Assembly (NCBI RefSeq): GCF_964355755.1
Contig: NC_092673.1
Location: 6,269,001-6,333,000 of the forward strand
From: Antedon mediterranea
Taxonomy: Eukaryota > Echinodermata > Crinoidea > Comatulida > Antedonidae
Direction of reading: 5' to 3'
Length of the DNA: 64,000 nt
The notes under the pieces were generated by a model. The model was not told the origin of the DNA, did no database searches, and saw only the letters and a list, made by a program, of their open reading frames with translations. This document shows, in pieces, positions 23,346 to 34,580 of this stretch (the first letter of the stretch is position 1; every line of letters starts with the position of its first letter). Made by a program: the position numbers and the translations under genes.

Positions 23346-24839
23346 CTCCTCTACTACAATGTGTTGCCATCATACATTTTGAAATGTATTATTTTTTTGC
23401 ATTGTAATAATTTTGTTCTTGATTTGAACTTAATTTAGGTAAAAATATTATTTAAAAAAAAAATAACTTTCCACCACCAGTATCTATAAAATCTATATAG
23501 ATTGTACAATATTGTATAGATTCTTGAAATAATAATATTACCCTTTAGCTATTATTAATTTAAAACCAATAAAGAAAAAAGGCCAAAAGCAAAAATATTA
23601 AAATCTACTGCGTATACCATTGGAATGAAAGGTCAATTAATATAATCACTGCTTAATATAGCCAACAGCTATTTAATGACTTCAATATAACAACGTATCA
23701 TTAATTTTAATTACACATTAGGGTGTACAACATTATTGCAATAAACCATGAAATTGCAAATCCGAAAACACGCTATAAATACTGTATACAAACTCCCACA
23801 CGTAACCAATTTGTTACTGTAACATTGTCAGATACAGTAAATATTACTGATCTGATCAGACGCATACGTGCTTCTGTCAGTATAAAAAGAATGATTGACA
23901 GTTGCTAGGCAACAATTCAAAGGTGGTGTTGTGTCATTTTGATGCATAGCTGCACATTAGTTACGGATGATTGATATATTTTGTTGATGATGAGAACATG
24001 CTTGAACTAATGAATATAAATTTGCAAAAGCCTCTAGTAGAGCATCTTAATCCTAATCCCCGCCCAACATATCTCAAAGCAGCAAAGTGAATGTTCTGCT
24101 TTTATTACAGTAATGCTTGTAATGTGATTATGCCGCAACTAGAACAGACGGAAGGAAGTTAAATTTAACTATAGTATTCAGGTCATGTTTAATTTAAAAT
24201 TTAAATTCATTTAAAATTAACCTTAAAATTACACTTTTAAAGTTAAATCAATTTTCATCAAATTATTTAAATCAAAATTGTATATATATATACAGCACGT
24301 CAAAATTAAACTCTACTTAACTAAATAAATCGATATTAGCTATTCTCTTTGAAATAAAAGTACACTCCTGAAAATGGGACTGGCCTCAACTATAAATGTT
24401 GACATTTGGGACTTTTACAGTTGAGTATAGTTTTTCCGTTGAGTACTTATTTAATGGAGTATTTTGAGCGTTGAGATTGTTCTTAACGAAAAAGCTTGTG
24501 TTGTCAACTTTTTCTATTCGACCTTCTGTTGAGCACAATTTATAATCTGAATACAAAAAGTACTCAACGAATCTTTATGTTGACAACGAAAGTTCCCATT
24601 CGAATACGCCAATTATCATCCTCAAATAAACTAGAAACTAAAAAATCTGAATTAGGTCTTCTATGGACCCACGGCAGTCATCAACGCACTTTCCCAGATC
24701 AGCACAGTGGAAGAATCCACCCATTCCTTCCACCATCATAATAATTTTTTTGTTTTTATTGTTCTCTCACTTTTGAGAGAATAGCTAATATTAGTAATAT
24801 TGATTTATCCAGGTAAGCTAGACACAAAATACATAACTA
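23346..24839. other. AT-rich DNA; DIRS-end-like fragment
   Basis: 'gatttatccaggtaagct' near 24802-24819 belongs to the dispersed DIRS-end family. A short frame ending at 24741 is unidentified. Nothing else seen. Confidence 0.4.
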
Positions 24840-25415
24840 AGATACATAGCACTGCAGTATAATACAAATACAGCAGAAAAAAAAACTCAAACAATAATAT
24901 AAGAAAAATTGTACAAAAAAAACTCAAACAACAAATACAGTAGGAAAATAAAACTCAAACAATAATATAAGTAAAATTGTACAAAAAAAACTCAAACAAC
25001 AAATACAGTAGGAAAATAAAACTCAAACAATAATATAAGTAAAATTGTACAAAATAACAAATAAAGTAGAAAAATAAAACTTAAACAACAAATACAGTTA
25101 GCAAAATAAAACTCAAACAATAAATAATATAAGTAAAATTGTACAAAAATACTCAAACAACAAATACAGCAGAAAAATATCAAACAATAATATAAGTAAA
25201 ATTGTACAAAATAACAAATAAAGTAGAAAAATAAAACTTAAACAACAAATACAGTTAGCAAAATAAAACTCAAAAAATAAATAATATAAGTAAAATTGTA
25301 CAAAAATACTCAAACAACAAATACAGTTAGCAAAATAAAACTCAAACAATAATATAAGTAAAATTGTACAAAAAAACTCAAACAATAAATACAGCAGAAA
25401 ATGAATGTAGAAATA
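24840..25415. repeat. AT-rich minisatellite
   Basis: Alternating copies of 'aaaactcaaacaataatataag', 'taaaattgtacaaaa' and 'caacaaatacag' blocks give a complex unit of roughly 60-70 bp, repeated about eight times with deletions. The minus strand reads as long hydrophobic frames only because of the repeat composition. Confidence 0.85.
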
Positions 25416-25966
25416 AGACATGACATGATCAGTCAGCACAGATTTTTAAAATAAACATCCAAAATGACCTATAACTAAAAAAACGTCTTAATGTCTTAAG
25501 ATTCAAGCGGGGATTCAAGCTAAGTAAGATAAATTTCAAACTACAGAACGCTAAATTGATGTCAGCGTCTACGCTTTAGTAAGTTTATTTTTCCCCCATG
25601 TAATTGATGATTTTCTGTGCCATTTATCTTTTTCATTTCGGTCTACCTGATGACTGTGGTTAAATGTACATCAATAAAACAATCTTTCTGTTTGAAGATG
25701 ACTTTTTTTTTTCAAAACAACTTACCATACATTTAAGTTTTAATGGATAGAAAATGTGAAGACAAATGGTCTCTTTCACATCAACTGGACAGTTGAACAG
25801 CCGATATTTTGGAAATTCATTTTTAATGAGAAAAAACGTTGACCCAACCAAGATTCGAACCAATTATTCTGTGCTTTATGCCAACATGTCTGGGCTTTTA
25901 TAGTATGGTTGATCAAATTATTACTGTATTGTTAGAAGGTTTGCATGGCGAAATCAAATGTTGATA
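25416..25966. other. AT-rich DNA; possible tRNA-like fragment
   Basis: A B-box-like GGTTCGAATCTTGG occurs on the minus strand near 25848-25863, without a clear A box. Confidence 0.3.
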
Positions 25967-26438
25967 TACTGTAAAGTTTGCGGTACACCACGTACAGTAT
26001 ATTAGTTCTGAAAAGAACTGTTGAGTTCTATTTTCGACAAACATTGTAAAATATTTCTGACCATGGCATGGAACACAAGAATATAATACAATTCCTTCTG
26101 AAACTTAATTTATACATTTTCTTAGTTTTTAATCTTTCTCAGTTTACTTAATTTTTTTTTGTAATTTGTTATTAGTCTAATTTTTTTTTTTTTATATAAA
26201 AATATAAGTGTGTGTATTATTTTTCACTGTAAACTTGTTGCACATCTCATTGAGACTGTGCCTCTGATTTAAAAAAGATACGATCAGTTCAGTTCAGAGT
26301 TTCTTGACGTTTCGATCAATATGCTTTGATCGTCCTCACTCCTCCTAAGGACGATCAAAGCATATTGATCGAAACGTCAAGAAACTCAACAGTTCTTTTC
26401 AGAACTAATATACGTGGTGTACCGCAAACTTTATATCA
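25961..26438. mobile_element. TIR element with nested hairpin
   Basis: Inverted arms of about 55-65 bp (25961-26029 and 26376-26438) share TAAAGTTTGCGGTACACCAC and 'tagttctgaaaagaactg'. The left arm carries two 5-bp gains not present in the right arm. Inside lies a second, 40-bp perfect hairpin (26297-26336 with 26348-26387). The same terminal words form a tiny foldback at 54070-54122. No coding capacity. Class uncertain. Confidence 0.7.
26297..26387. repeat. 40-bp perfect hairpin with hammerhead-like core
   Basis: The arms 26297-26336 and 26348-26387 are exact complements around an 11-nt loop. On + the right arm reads CTAAGGA, a short stem (GATCAA...TTGATC), then GAAACGTC. That resembles the hammerhead core CUGANGA-stem-GAAA seen in repeats of Penelope-like retroelements, with one core change (A for the invariant G). 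Confidence 0.5.
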
Positions 26439-28378
26439 ATAAATTATTACTATTACAATGTGAATTTAAAATTTCTGAATCCATAACTGTGGATAACATT
26501 TTCATTATACTTATAGTAAACTGTCAAAAAATGGATATTTGTAATGTACTGTATTTGTATTAAATTTAAAAAAAAAATAAATTACTAACAACAAAATTCA
26601 TGTCACAAATAAAATAATTACTGTTCGCATAAGGCGTGAAATTGAATTTTAAAATATGATACATGTTTTCTCTTAATGCTACAGTACAGCAAAACTTTAT
26701 GTGATTTACCTGTTTATTTAAACGTGTAGACACTTTCATGTGTCAAAATGAATTACGAAGATTATGTGTTGGGTTGCAGTTACTTCAGGGTGCGTTTGTG
26801 GACTCTACCATTTTTGGACAGGGTGTTTTATTTTTCTCAAGTAGTGTACTGTAGATCACTCTTAAAGTGTGACTTTATAAAACTGTTTGCCGTTAGTTAA
26901 TAATTCTTGCTTGAATACTGCCCATGCTGCACAAAAACTGTGATATGACCAGTTTGTCAATAAACAATAAATATTTAATCTCCTTTCTTGGAAAAAGCAC
27001 TGATTTTTTTAAAAAAGGGAACTTTAATAATAAACAGTGTGTCATGTGTATCCACAAAAAGCTTGCTAAATAATATTGCAAAAACAGGTTTTAAGAGTAA
27101 ACAAAATGTTACTGCAATTACTGCAGTAACTTTAGAAGCATTCATAACTATTTTTAATATTCAACCCAAAAATTCAGAATGAACTGCAGTACTACTATAA
27201 TAACTTATTGTGTATAAAATATTTGTATACTTGCTAAATAATATTATAAATTCATTTTAGTCAAAGATCATGTGACTGCTGACTTTTGTAGTTAATCTTG
27301 TTTAATTTAGCAGTTCTTGATATATTCTGTATATTTGACATTTGGTTTATTGGTGGTCAAATAAATGAAACGAAAATAATGGATGAAAAAAAAAGGAAAC
27401 AAAAATAATCAATATATTCAAAGGGAAGAACTAACTGACAAGAAATAGATAGTTTCTAAGTATAGCTGCCTTTCATTAAATGCATTCACGTCAGAGACAA
27501 TGTGAAAGCTCGTTATTTCATTCACATAAAATATCAATATAGAAATCGTGAAACGCTTAAAATGTAAAACACCACATGTATGCGTTGAATGTATGATTGC
27601 ATTCAAATGTACATCAATTTCTGCTGCCTATTCATATAATAAAACTCAGGTGCATATACTTACCGAGTCGAAGACTGCAGAGGAGGGAAAGAGACTGAAC
27701 GGACGACAATAATAGAATATCAATAATTTTATTAAGACATATGTATTCATTATTTTTCAAAATCATTTCGAAAAAGAAGTTAAATTCTTTACTCTTGAAA
27801 TAAAAAAAAATCTTTTATAAAGGACCAATACTGTGTTATCCTCGCACACAAGGTTTTTACTTGTCTTAAAAATGTTCTTGTAATTTGTATCATTTAAAAA
27901 AAATGATGTGAACAAAATAAACTTGAATACAACATATGACCAACCCTTATTTAGGGGACAATTTGTTCCAATGGTTCTAATGTCATCATTATGCATGTCA
28001 TTATATTTTACTATTGTTAATTATTAAAAACATAATTTGATGTTTGTTGATTCTAATGCATTAATGTTCATGCAAAAGGTATAAATGGTAATTTAGTATA
28101 AAGAAGCAAAATCCTTGGATAAAATTCAATATATTTCATAATATGTCATAAAAATTATACACTATATTATTCTATACACTATGGCAACAATATTGAATAT
28201 AATTATATATAATTATATTTAATAGCACTAATGAATTCACCTGAAATGGCTTCTTAGAATATTTTACATTGAATATTCATGATTTTCAAATTTGGTATAG
28301 TATACTGTATTAATTGCCATTTAGCATTCTTTAATGACTGACTACCATATACTGTACAGTATAGATATTAATGCTCAA
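26439..28378. other. AT-rich DNA, presumed intronic
   Basis: No gene identified. On the minus strand a pyrimidine tract ending CTGCAG is followed after 11 nt by CG|GTAAGT (27664-27674), a possible microexon or chance pairing of splice signals. Confidence 0.35.
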
Positions 28379-28648
28379 GCCTGGTTTCCATTAAAATCGC
28401 TTCACCGTCGCTACAGCGTTTCCATTAAAATCGCTACACGCGTAGATGTCGCCGACGCAATCGGGAAGGCTACCCGATTCATCGCAGTCGAATCGGCAAA
28501 GTTCAACCATGTACAACTTTGTCGGCGATGAATCGTATACGCGTACCAAAGAATATTTAGCGCTCGCGTACTAGATCCCCGATAAATTCTAGCGTTTCCA
28601 TAGAATCGCTACGCTCTGTCGTGTAGCGATTTTATGGAAACCAGGCCT
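28379..28648. mobile_element. Short MITE with 'GCCTGGTTTCCAT' ends
   Basis: 270 bp with inverted ends GCCTGGTTTCCATTAAAATC and GGCCTGGTTTCCATAAAATC. The interior is GC-richer than its surroundings and full of short palindromes such as TACGCGTA and 'atcgctacacgcg'. Target duplication is not exact (TCA on the left, TAA on the right). Probably Harbinger-like by analogy with the other elements here. Confidence 0.6.
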
Positions 28649-28959
28649 TAAATAGACATTCTATCCTTTGCTACCAAATATCTATGCTAACAAAATGTAT
28701 TTTTTAAAGTGAAAAAATACCACACCAATATTTGTTAGTACACTTTACTGGTGGTTATTTAATAGAGGGTGGGTTTTGTGGATGGCACCATTGATCATCT
28801 GACTGTTTTTCTTCTCAAATGAGAAGGTAAATTTTGGTTGATCCAGTTAAGCCGGCACACGCATGTATTTTTAATGCTTTTATATAAACTTTAAATCATC
28901 GTTAGTGCAATATAATAATAAATCATATAATATAATTAAATTATAATAATAGTAACAGT

Positions 28960-29113
28960 ATTTATCTAATCTTAACAATTTTTAGCCTCTTAACTTTTTG
29001 TGTGTTTTTGTAAATTGTATTTTATATTTATATTTTTGTATTTTGCCAGTTTTCAAATCACATTTCTGTTTTTTAAATGGACAATAAAGTATATATGACT
29101 ATGACTATGACTA
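28960..29113 (+). mobile_element. LINE 3' tail with ATGACT repeats
   Basis: T-rich tail followed by 'aatggacaataaagtata' and three to four ATGACT units, the usual form of a CR1/L2-type LINE 3' end. No coding sequence remains. Confidence 0.5.
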
Positions 29114-29114
29114 A

Positions 29115-29265
29115 CTTTCACAAACCAAAAGTGGTGTTGTTAGAAGTCTGTGGGTTCCACTTGTACCAGGATAAACCAACATTGGCCATGTCCCAATATG
29201 AAAGGAATTTTTTTATTTGAGTGCCCCTATCTAACAATAGGACAGTCCGCTACCGGCATCATCAT
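29115..29265 (+). mobile_element. DIRS-end-like dispersed repeat
   Basis: Diverged copy of the DIRS terminal sequence: 'cacaaaccaaaagtggtgtt', 'ccaggataaaccaac' and 'acagtccgct' in the same order as at 47851-48000. Confidence 0.5.
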
Positions 29266-30133
29266 TTCACCATTGATACTTCCCATCAAAAAAGATGATT
29301 TCCTTTTTAAAAAATGTATCATCAATACGGTAGGAATTTAGAAAAAGTAATTTATAGAAGGTTCCGGCTGACAATGTAAAAGTATAACATATAGTAGTAG
29401 TCTTCTGGATATGTAGAGGTATTGATGACACAGTACACAAAATCATTTGTTAATTATTCAAATTGAATTAGCCTCAGGTTTATGCTTTCACTTCATATAT
29501 TTAATCTAAAGATTTGCTTTTCACTTTAATTGACTAATGTATCTTTATTTACTCTAATAAATGACAAGATTTCACGTTTACATAACATGAATAAGCTGGG
29601 TTATTGGCGTGATAAGAGGCTAATTCAGGGGATGAGCGGTTCAACAAACGGTTACCGAGGTTGTGTAGAGATTCAGGCAATCTGTGTTGGCATAACAAAG
29701 TAAAAAATGTTAGTACTTTAATGGCTGTCATGTTCAATTGAAACATTATGTTATATCATCTCATAATTTTATCAAAAGCCTTCTTAAATTATTACCGTTA
29801 ACAACTACTGTACAGTATATTGATACTTTCATCTTTCTAATTTGAGCATGAAGTATTTAAAAACATCTTTGCCCAAAATAACAATGACTAGAGTATTTGT
29901 TATAGCTCAAGTAATGATGATTTTTGGGCAACTCTGATAATGGACGAAATTGATGAATGCTCGTAGTACATGTATTAGAAACCTTTTTTACAGATCACTA
30001 TAGCCTGGCATTCATACAGAACATCTACCAAGCTAGTGGCCATGGTTAGATTCATCATGTTAAAGCAGTGGGTGATACTACAGTACATCAACAACATAAT
30101 TGTTTTAATGTGTACCACCCAGTCTAATTCACA
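29266..30133. other. AT-rich DNA without recognised gene
   Basis: Nothing assigned apart from TACWGTA heptamers near 29808-29819. Confidence 0.4.
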
Positions 30134-30437
30134 CATCAGTGAGTGAGTGAGTGTCTGAGCGGTTAAGATAGTGGAACCGTAATTAAGTAGCCATAACATC
30201 AGCAGGGGTTCGAGCCTCACTCACTCCATGGTTCTGGTGGTAGAACGAGTCTTCTCGGATAAGGACTATAAACCGTAGGTCCAGTGTACTAGCTCGTGTG
30301 CACTTTAAAGAACCTAGTACATCTTTTGAGACGAGTAGGGGGTTACCCCGGCGTATTAGTACATCACAGCCACTGATCACCAACTGGGCCCTCTGGGAGA
30401 CCAGTCTTTGACTGAAGAGGTTACCCAGTATAAATAT
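30134..30437 (+). mobile_element. tRNA-derived SINE, copy 1
   Basis: The head (about 30138-30228) is tRNA-like with a long variable arm, A box 'tgagcggttaagat', B box 'gggttcgagcc', and acceptor arms built on GTGAGTGAG/CTCACTCAC. A conserved body follows ('ggataaggactataaaccgtagg', split by position 30276), then 'cactttaaagaacctagtac', and a 3' end 'gttacccagtataaatat'. The second copy is at 39606-39893 on the minus strand. Long open frames through the body are not genes. Confidence 0.8.
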
Positions 30438-31756
30438 ATATTTCAATATTTCAATCATCAACCACCCAAGAAATTTCTGGGTCACTGAAAGTAACAATGT
30501 ACAGTACTTTTTTTCAACCCACACTACACTATTTTCTGACATTCACTGCGGTTTCTTGAATTAAAAAAAAATTGCAGAAAGTCGCACGAAAAATGTTAGG
30601 AGGCACAACCTATACTTAAGATGGCATTGCACTTTTACTTTTATAAGTTGATTGACTGTCAAAAAGATGAATAGTGATTACTTTACTTTACTATTAATTT
30701 TAGCATCCTTAATATCATTTTTCACCAGTTATAAATCAATATTTATATCTATAACAAGTAGAACACAAAACCTGCCATTAGCTGTGTTGTCCTACCACAA
30801 GAAAAGTACATTGCACGTGTGATATTAATTATATTCTTGGTTAAATTGGCATCTAGATTACATAATTAATATCGTATTTATAGTGCTATTTCGTTGTAAT
30901 ATTTATCCATAATTGCATAAACTATTGTCATACCTTTGTAAAACTTAAAATAGTCACAGGTACCTAATCGATTTTAAAGTACAATGTACTACAGAAAATA
31001 TTGCATTCATTTAACTGAAAATCATGCGCTACATATTAATAATCTCTAATGACCTATTATCTACTTTTATTATGTCGTTTATAATAATAAAATAAAGAAA
31101 AATCAATAACATTATTCATGTTTATTGATTTTACATAATTTTCAATGTACTTTTTTGTAAAGCTATTTTACAGTTTAGACAACAATGTTTTTATATTTTT
31201 TTCCTTTTTTGCTCATGGATATATTTTAAAGTTGGTATTTTAAATTGTTATATTAAACGTACGGAACATGAGAACATAGTAACTAGCATCTGCACTATAC
31301 CCTAATCAATATCATAAAAAAATATGAATTATTCCATTTTCCTCTATTATTTTGAATTTAAATTATTTCAGAGAGTTTAAATCTTGCACTATTGTGCCTG
31401 ACGTTGAAATGGAACTATAGACTACATTCACAATGAACATGAACAGGACATGGTGTATAAAGTTTTTGCACTTTTTATAACTGATTCTTGTTACTGTATC
31501 TATAGTGTGTACAGCATCATAAACAAATTGTATGATACAGTGTCGCAATATGTCACATATGATGCCTGTATCATAGGTCTTATGCACATATGCGATATTT
31601 GTCATTGATACATGTGACAGTGACACTCTCTCTGACATTATTTCTTGTTATCCTTTTTTTCATTGTAGGCCTACTGTTTATTTATAATATCAATCAATAC
31701 ATTTTTTTCTCAAATAAAAACAAAATACAGTTATGAGAAATGAGAAAAAGGGTTCA
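30438..31756. other. AT-rich DNA without recognised gene
   Basis: No frame with identifiable domain, no repeat boundary noticed. Confidence 0.4.
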
Positions 31757-31781
31757 ATCGAGTTTGAACAATACCATGAAA

Positions 31782-31853
31782 GCCCCAGTGGTGTAATGGT
31801 TAGGGCAACCGCATATCAAGCAGACGGTCCGAGTTCGAGTCTCGGTTGGGGCA
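31782..31853 (+). pseudogene. tRNA-like sequence, degenerate
   Basis: 72 nt with acceptor arms GCCCCAG and TTGGGGC, a T arm CCGAG-TTCGAGT-CTCGG and a D loop AATGGTTA, followed by a run of T that could end Pol III transcription. The anticodon loop reads ATATCAA (anticodon ATC). The D stem (GTG/GGC) and anticodon stem (ACCGC/GCAGA) contain mispairs, so it is probably a pseudogene of the better-formed copy at 32215-32286. Confidence 0.6.
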
Positions 31854-31917
31854 ACTTTTTTTTATTCTCACAGATTTCCTTATCTTTATTGTTTCAAATT
31901 AATTAATTAAATTTCAG

Positions 31918-31990
31918 ACCACTGGGGCTTTCATGGTATTGTTCAAACTCGATTGGATAGCGACTCTTTAACATTCTCGGCGTGGTACGG
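31918..31990 (-). repeat. Inverted copy of tRNA 5' flank
   Basis: Repeats, in reverse orientation, the first 13 nt of the tRNA-like gene plus its 5' flank. It is virtually identical to 32278-32341 but has no tRNA body attached, and it forms an inverted pair with 31757-31793. Confidence 0.7.
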
Positions 31991-32214
31991 TGGAACAGCA
32001 CTAGTCCTCAGTTGTACGCACGCGCACCAGAGATCAAATTGATACGCTCTCATCTTTCAGTATTTTTATTCACGAGGCGGGATCTCCGAAGAGATACTTT
32101 TATATATAAACACATCAGGCAATGAACATTAATTCTAAACCGCCCGGTGATATACTGAAATTTAATTAATTTGAAACGATAAAGATGAGGAAATCTGTGA
32201 GAATGAGAAAAAGT

Positions 32215-32286
32215 CGCCCCAACCGAGACTCGAACTCGGATCGCCTGCTTGATATGCAGATGTCCTAACCATTAGACCACTGGGGC
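32215..32286 (-). tRNA. tRNA-like gene, anticodon ATC as read
   Basis: On the minus strand a full cloverleaf can be drawn: acceptor GCCCCAG/TTGGGGC with discriminator G, D stem GTCT/GGAC, anticodon stem TCTGC/GCAGG with loop ATATCAA, T arm CCGAG-TTCGAGT-CTCGG, then a T-run after 5 nt. The anticodon would be ATC, which pairs with Asp codon GAU. Animal tRNA-Asp normally uses GTC and has different acceptor arms, so this may be a tRNA-derived repeat rather than a functional tRNA. Confidence 0.6.
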
Positions 32287-32341
32287 TTTCATGGTATTGT
32301 TCAAACTCGATTGGATAGCGACTCTTTAACATTCTCGGCGT

Positions 32342-32510
32342 AAACATATATATTTATTTTTATATCTTTGTTAATTTTGTATTTTTATAGTTTATTTTTT
32401 ATTTTCTGTTTGTATTGATTGAGTGAGGGTCCCTAATGATCAGCTTATGCTGGATGGATCAACCTCATAAAATATTGTTGAAATAAAATAAAATAAAAAT
32501 AAAACACTGT
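32342..32510 (+). mobile_element. LINE 3' end with AAAAT tail
   Basis: 'gagggtccctaatgatcag', 'gctggatggatcaacctc' and then (AAAAT)n form the 3' untranslated end of a CR1-type LINE. Only the tail is present. Confidence 0.55.
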
Positions 32511-32571
32511 ATATCACAGAATTTGTCTACAGTATGATATTAGACATGTTGAGATACAGTACAGAGAATAA

Positions 32572-33449
32572 GGGTCTGTTTCTGCTGAAAAAATGAAAAT
32601 AATCGATTTTTTCCAGTCACCGCAAACCACAAAAATAATCGCGTTGCAATTGAAAATTGCTACAACTTTAATCGGTTATTCAGGTAATCGGTTTTTAAAA
32701 TCACGTCATCATTCTCCCACAGCGCAGTTCAAGTTATGAAAGGCCGATGAGAGTTGGTTTGTTTATACCCTATCGCTGCCTAAAACTCTCACATGTAGGA
32801 TTAAAAATTACTCTTACGTAAAGCTATATTATTTTTAAAATAAACATCTAGGCCTACTACCGTACCACATACAACAGAATAATGATGTTATATTAATAAG
32901 GACACGTCGCCGTTCATTGGTTCTACCTTCGGCCTGCTAGGCCTATGCTATATATTTCTACCGAAACAAGTCAACAAACAGGCCTAAAAAATGACATGTA
33001 AAACATCGTTAGCCTGGACTGGTGGTATGTAACGGGTGTATTGTAACACAGAATCCTGGATTCTCTCGGTATAATTCTTCCCCACAAAATAATAAAAATC
33101 AAATGTTTAACATTTGATTGTTATTCGGTCTACATCGCGATCGTGGTTTTGCTGATCGTCGTCGATATCGCGCAAATAAACAGCATGCTTTGTGACGTGA
33201 ATAAGTTTGTCATACTCTAGAGGTCAAAGTGAGGTCAATAATCGCTATTTGTGTTGCAGCTCAAAACTGCTCCGCAATAATCGGTTAAAACAAGAAATAA
33301 TCGATTAAAACACGCAATGGATTGAGTGTTTTTAATCGGTTATTTTTAATCGGTTATTTTATTTTGCGCCGTTTCTGCTGCCCAAAAATAATCGATTAAA
33401 AAAATAAACGGTTAATAATCGATTATTTCTGCTCAGCAGAAACAGGCCC
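32572..33449. mobile_element. Harbinger-like MITE, 'CTGTTTCTGCTG' group, AATCGATTA type
   Basis: 878 bp with ends GGGTCTGTTTCTGCTG and GGGCCTGTTTCTGCTG, flanked by TAA on both sides (32569-32571, 33450-33452). Both ends are filled with AATAATCGATTA and AATCGGTTA motifs, and the terminal word recurs internally at about 33370, giving the same compound hairpin as in the related MITEs. The 600-bp core is less AT-rich and shows no recognisable protein; a Myb/SANT remnant was looked for and not found. Confidence 0.85.
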
Positions 33450-33452
33450 TAA

Positions 33453-34387
33453 GTCCTTCTTTATCAACATACACAGTCAGCACCCTAGGATACCCACCCC
33501 CCATGAACTATATTAACCTACATAAACTGGGGCTAAGTTTATACATACATCAAGTCACATGAACTGACAGTATTTTATGTTTTAATGTTTATTATAATAG
33601 CCAACAGAGAAGAATGTAGATTTACATACAATAGGGAATATTAAATAAGACATGATCCAAATATACTGGGTTTACATTTCAACTACAAATGTTATAACCA
33701 TAAGAGTGCAACAAGTTTAAATATGTTAAAAAATATTAGTTGGTTGGGTAGGGGTAAAAATAATAAAATAATGATAAAATAATGGGAAGGACAATTTTAG
33801 ATACAGACATTATTTAACATTAACAGTGTTAAATTAAATTGAACTCTTTATGAATGATTAGTCTATAAATACAAAGGTTCGTTGTAGACGAAGAAGGTGG
33901 TGCAATATGGTAGAGATAAAAACGGAAAACTATTCCTGATAAAGATAAAAAAGTATTAAAGATAAAAAGTATTAAAGATAAAAAAATATTCAAGATAAAA
34001 AAAATCTATCTGGTTAAAAGTACCTCCAAACTGCATATCAAAATACATGGAAAAGGTTGCATAATCTCAATTTCCAGTTTACATCAAAATTGATAAAAAT
34101 TTTAATAGGGTTTCACACATAAAGATTATGTGGACCAGAATCTTTGAAAGAATTCACACCTGAAGCAGAATGAACTTGCGCAAGTAAGAGTTCTGGTTGA
34201 CACCTCTGCAACATACTCATCTCATCCGTCTAACAAATTCACAGGTATAATGTGTTTGACGGAAACTACAACCACCTGTTTCAGATATACAATAATATTG
34301 CTAGAGGTGGAAGAAAGTCGATCACTATATCATTAATGCTACCTACTATATAGTATTTAGACGGTGACTAGTGATAGCATGTTGAAA
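33453..34387. other. AT-rich DNA with short tandem run
   Basis: An 'aaagataaaaagtatt' tandem occupies about 33945-34012. No gene. Confidence 0.45.
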
Positions 34388-34580
34388 TTAGACAAACCAG
34401 AAATGGTGTTGGCAGTCTGTTTCGTGCCTAATCTTACCCGGATAAACCAACAATAGCCTTATGCCCCTCGAAGAGCAAGATATACAGTATATAAAAAGTA
34501 GGAAACTCTAAATGGTACAGTCCACAAACAACACACTCAAGTGGGAGCATCCCTACAAACCACCATCATACATTCTTTTT
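34388..34580 (+). mobile_element. DIRS-end-like dispersed repeat
   Basis: 'accagaaatggtgttgg', 'cccggataaaccaacaatag', 'ggtacagtccac' and 'caagtgggagcatcccta' follow the order of the DIRS terminal repeat, much diverged. Confidence 0.55.

Noticed and set aside
24992-25439. Long hydrophobic minus-strand frames rich in Phe, Leu and Ile
   Set aside because: They run through the AT-rich minisatellite and repeat with it; composition explains them.
30183-30542. Minus-strand frame shared with a plus-strand frame at 39403-39768
   Set aside because: The shared part is the SINE body read antisense; a repeat, not a conserved protein.
32162-32347. 61-codon minus-strand frame
   Set aside because: It is the translation of a tRNA-like gene and its flanks.
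33060-33110. Myb/SANT relic in the MITE at 32572-33449
   Set aside because: A short 'tgtggggaagaa' resemblance on the minus strand is not followed by the rest of the domain.
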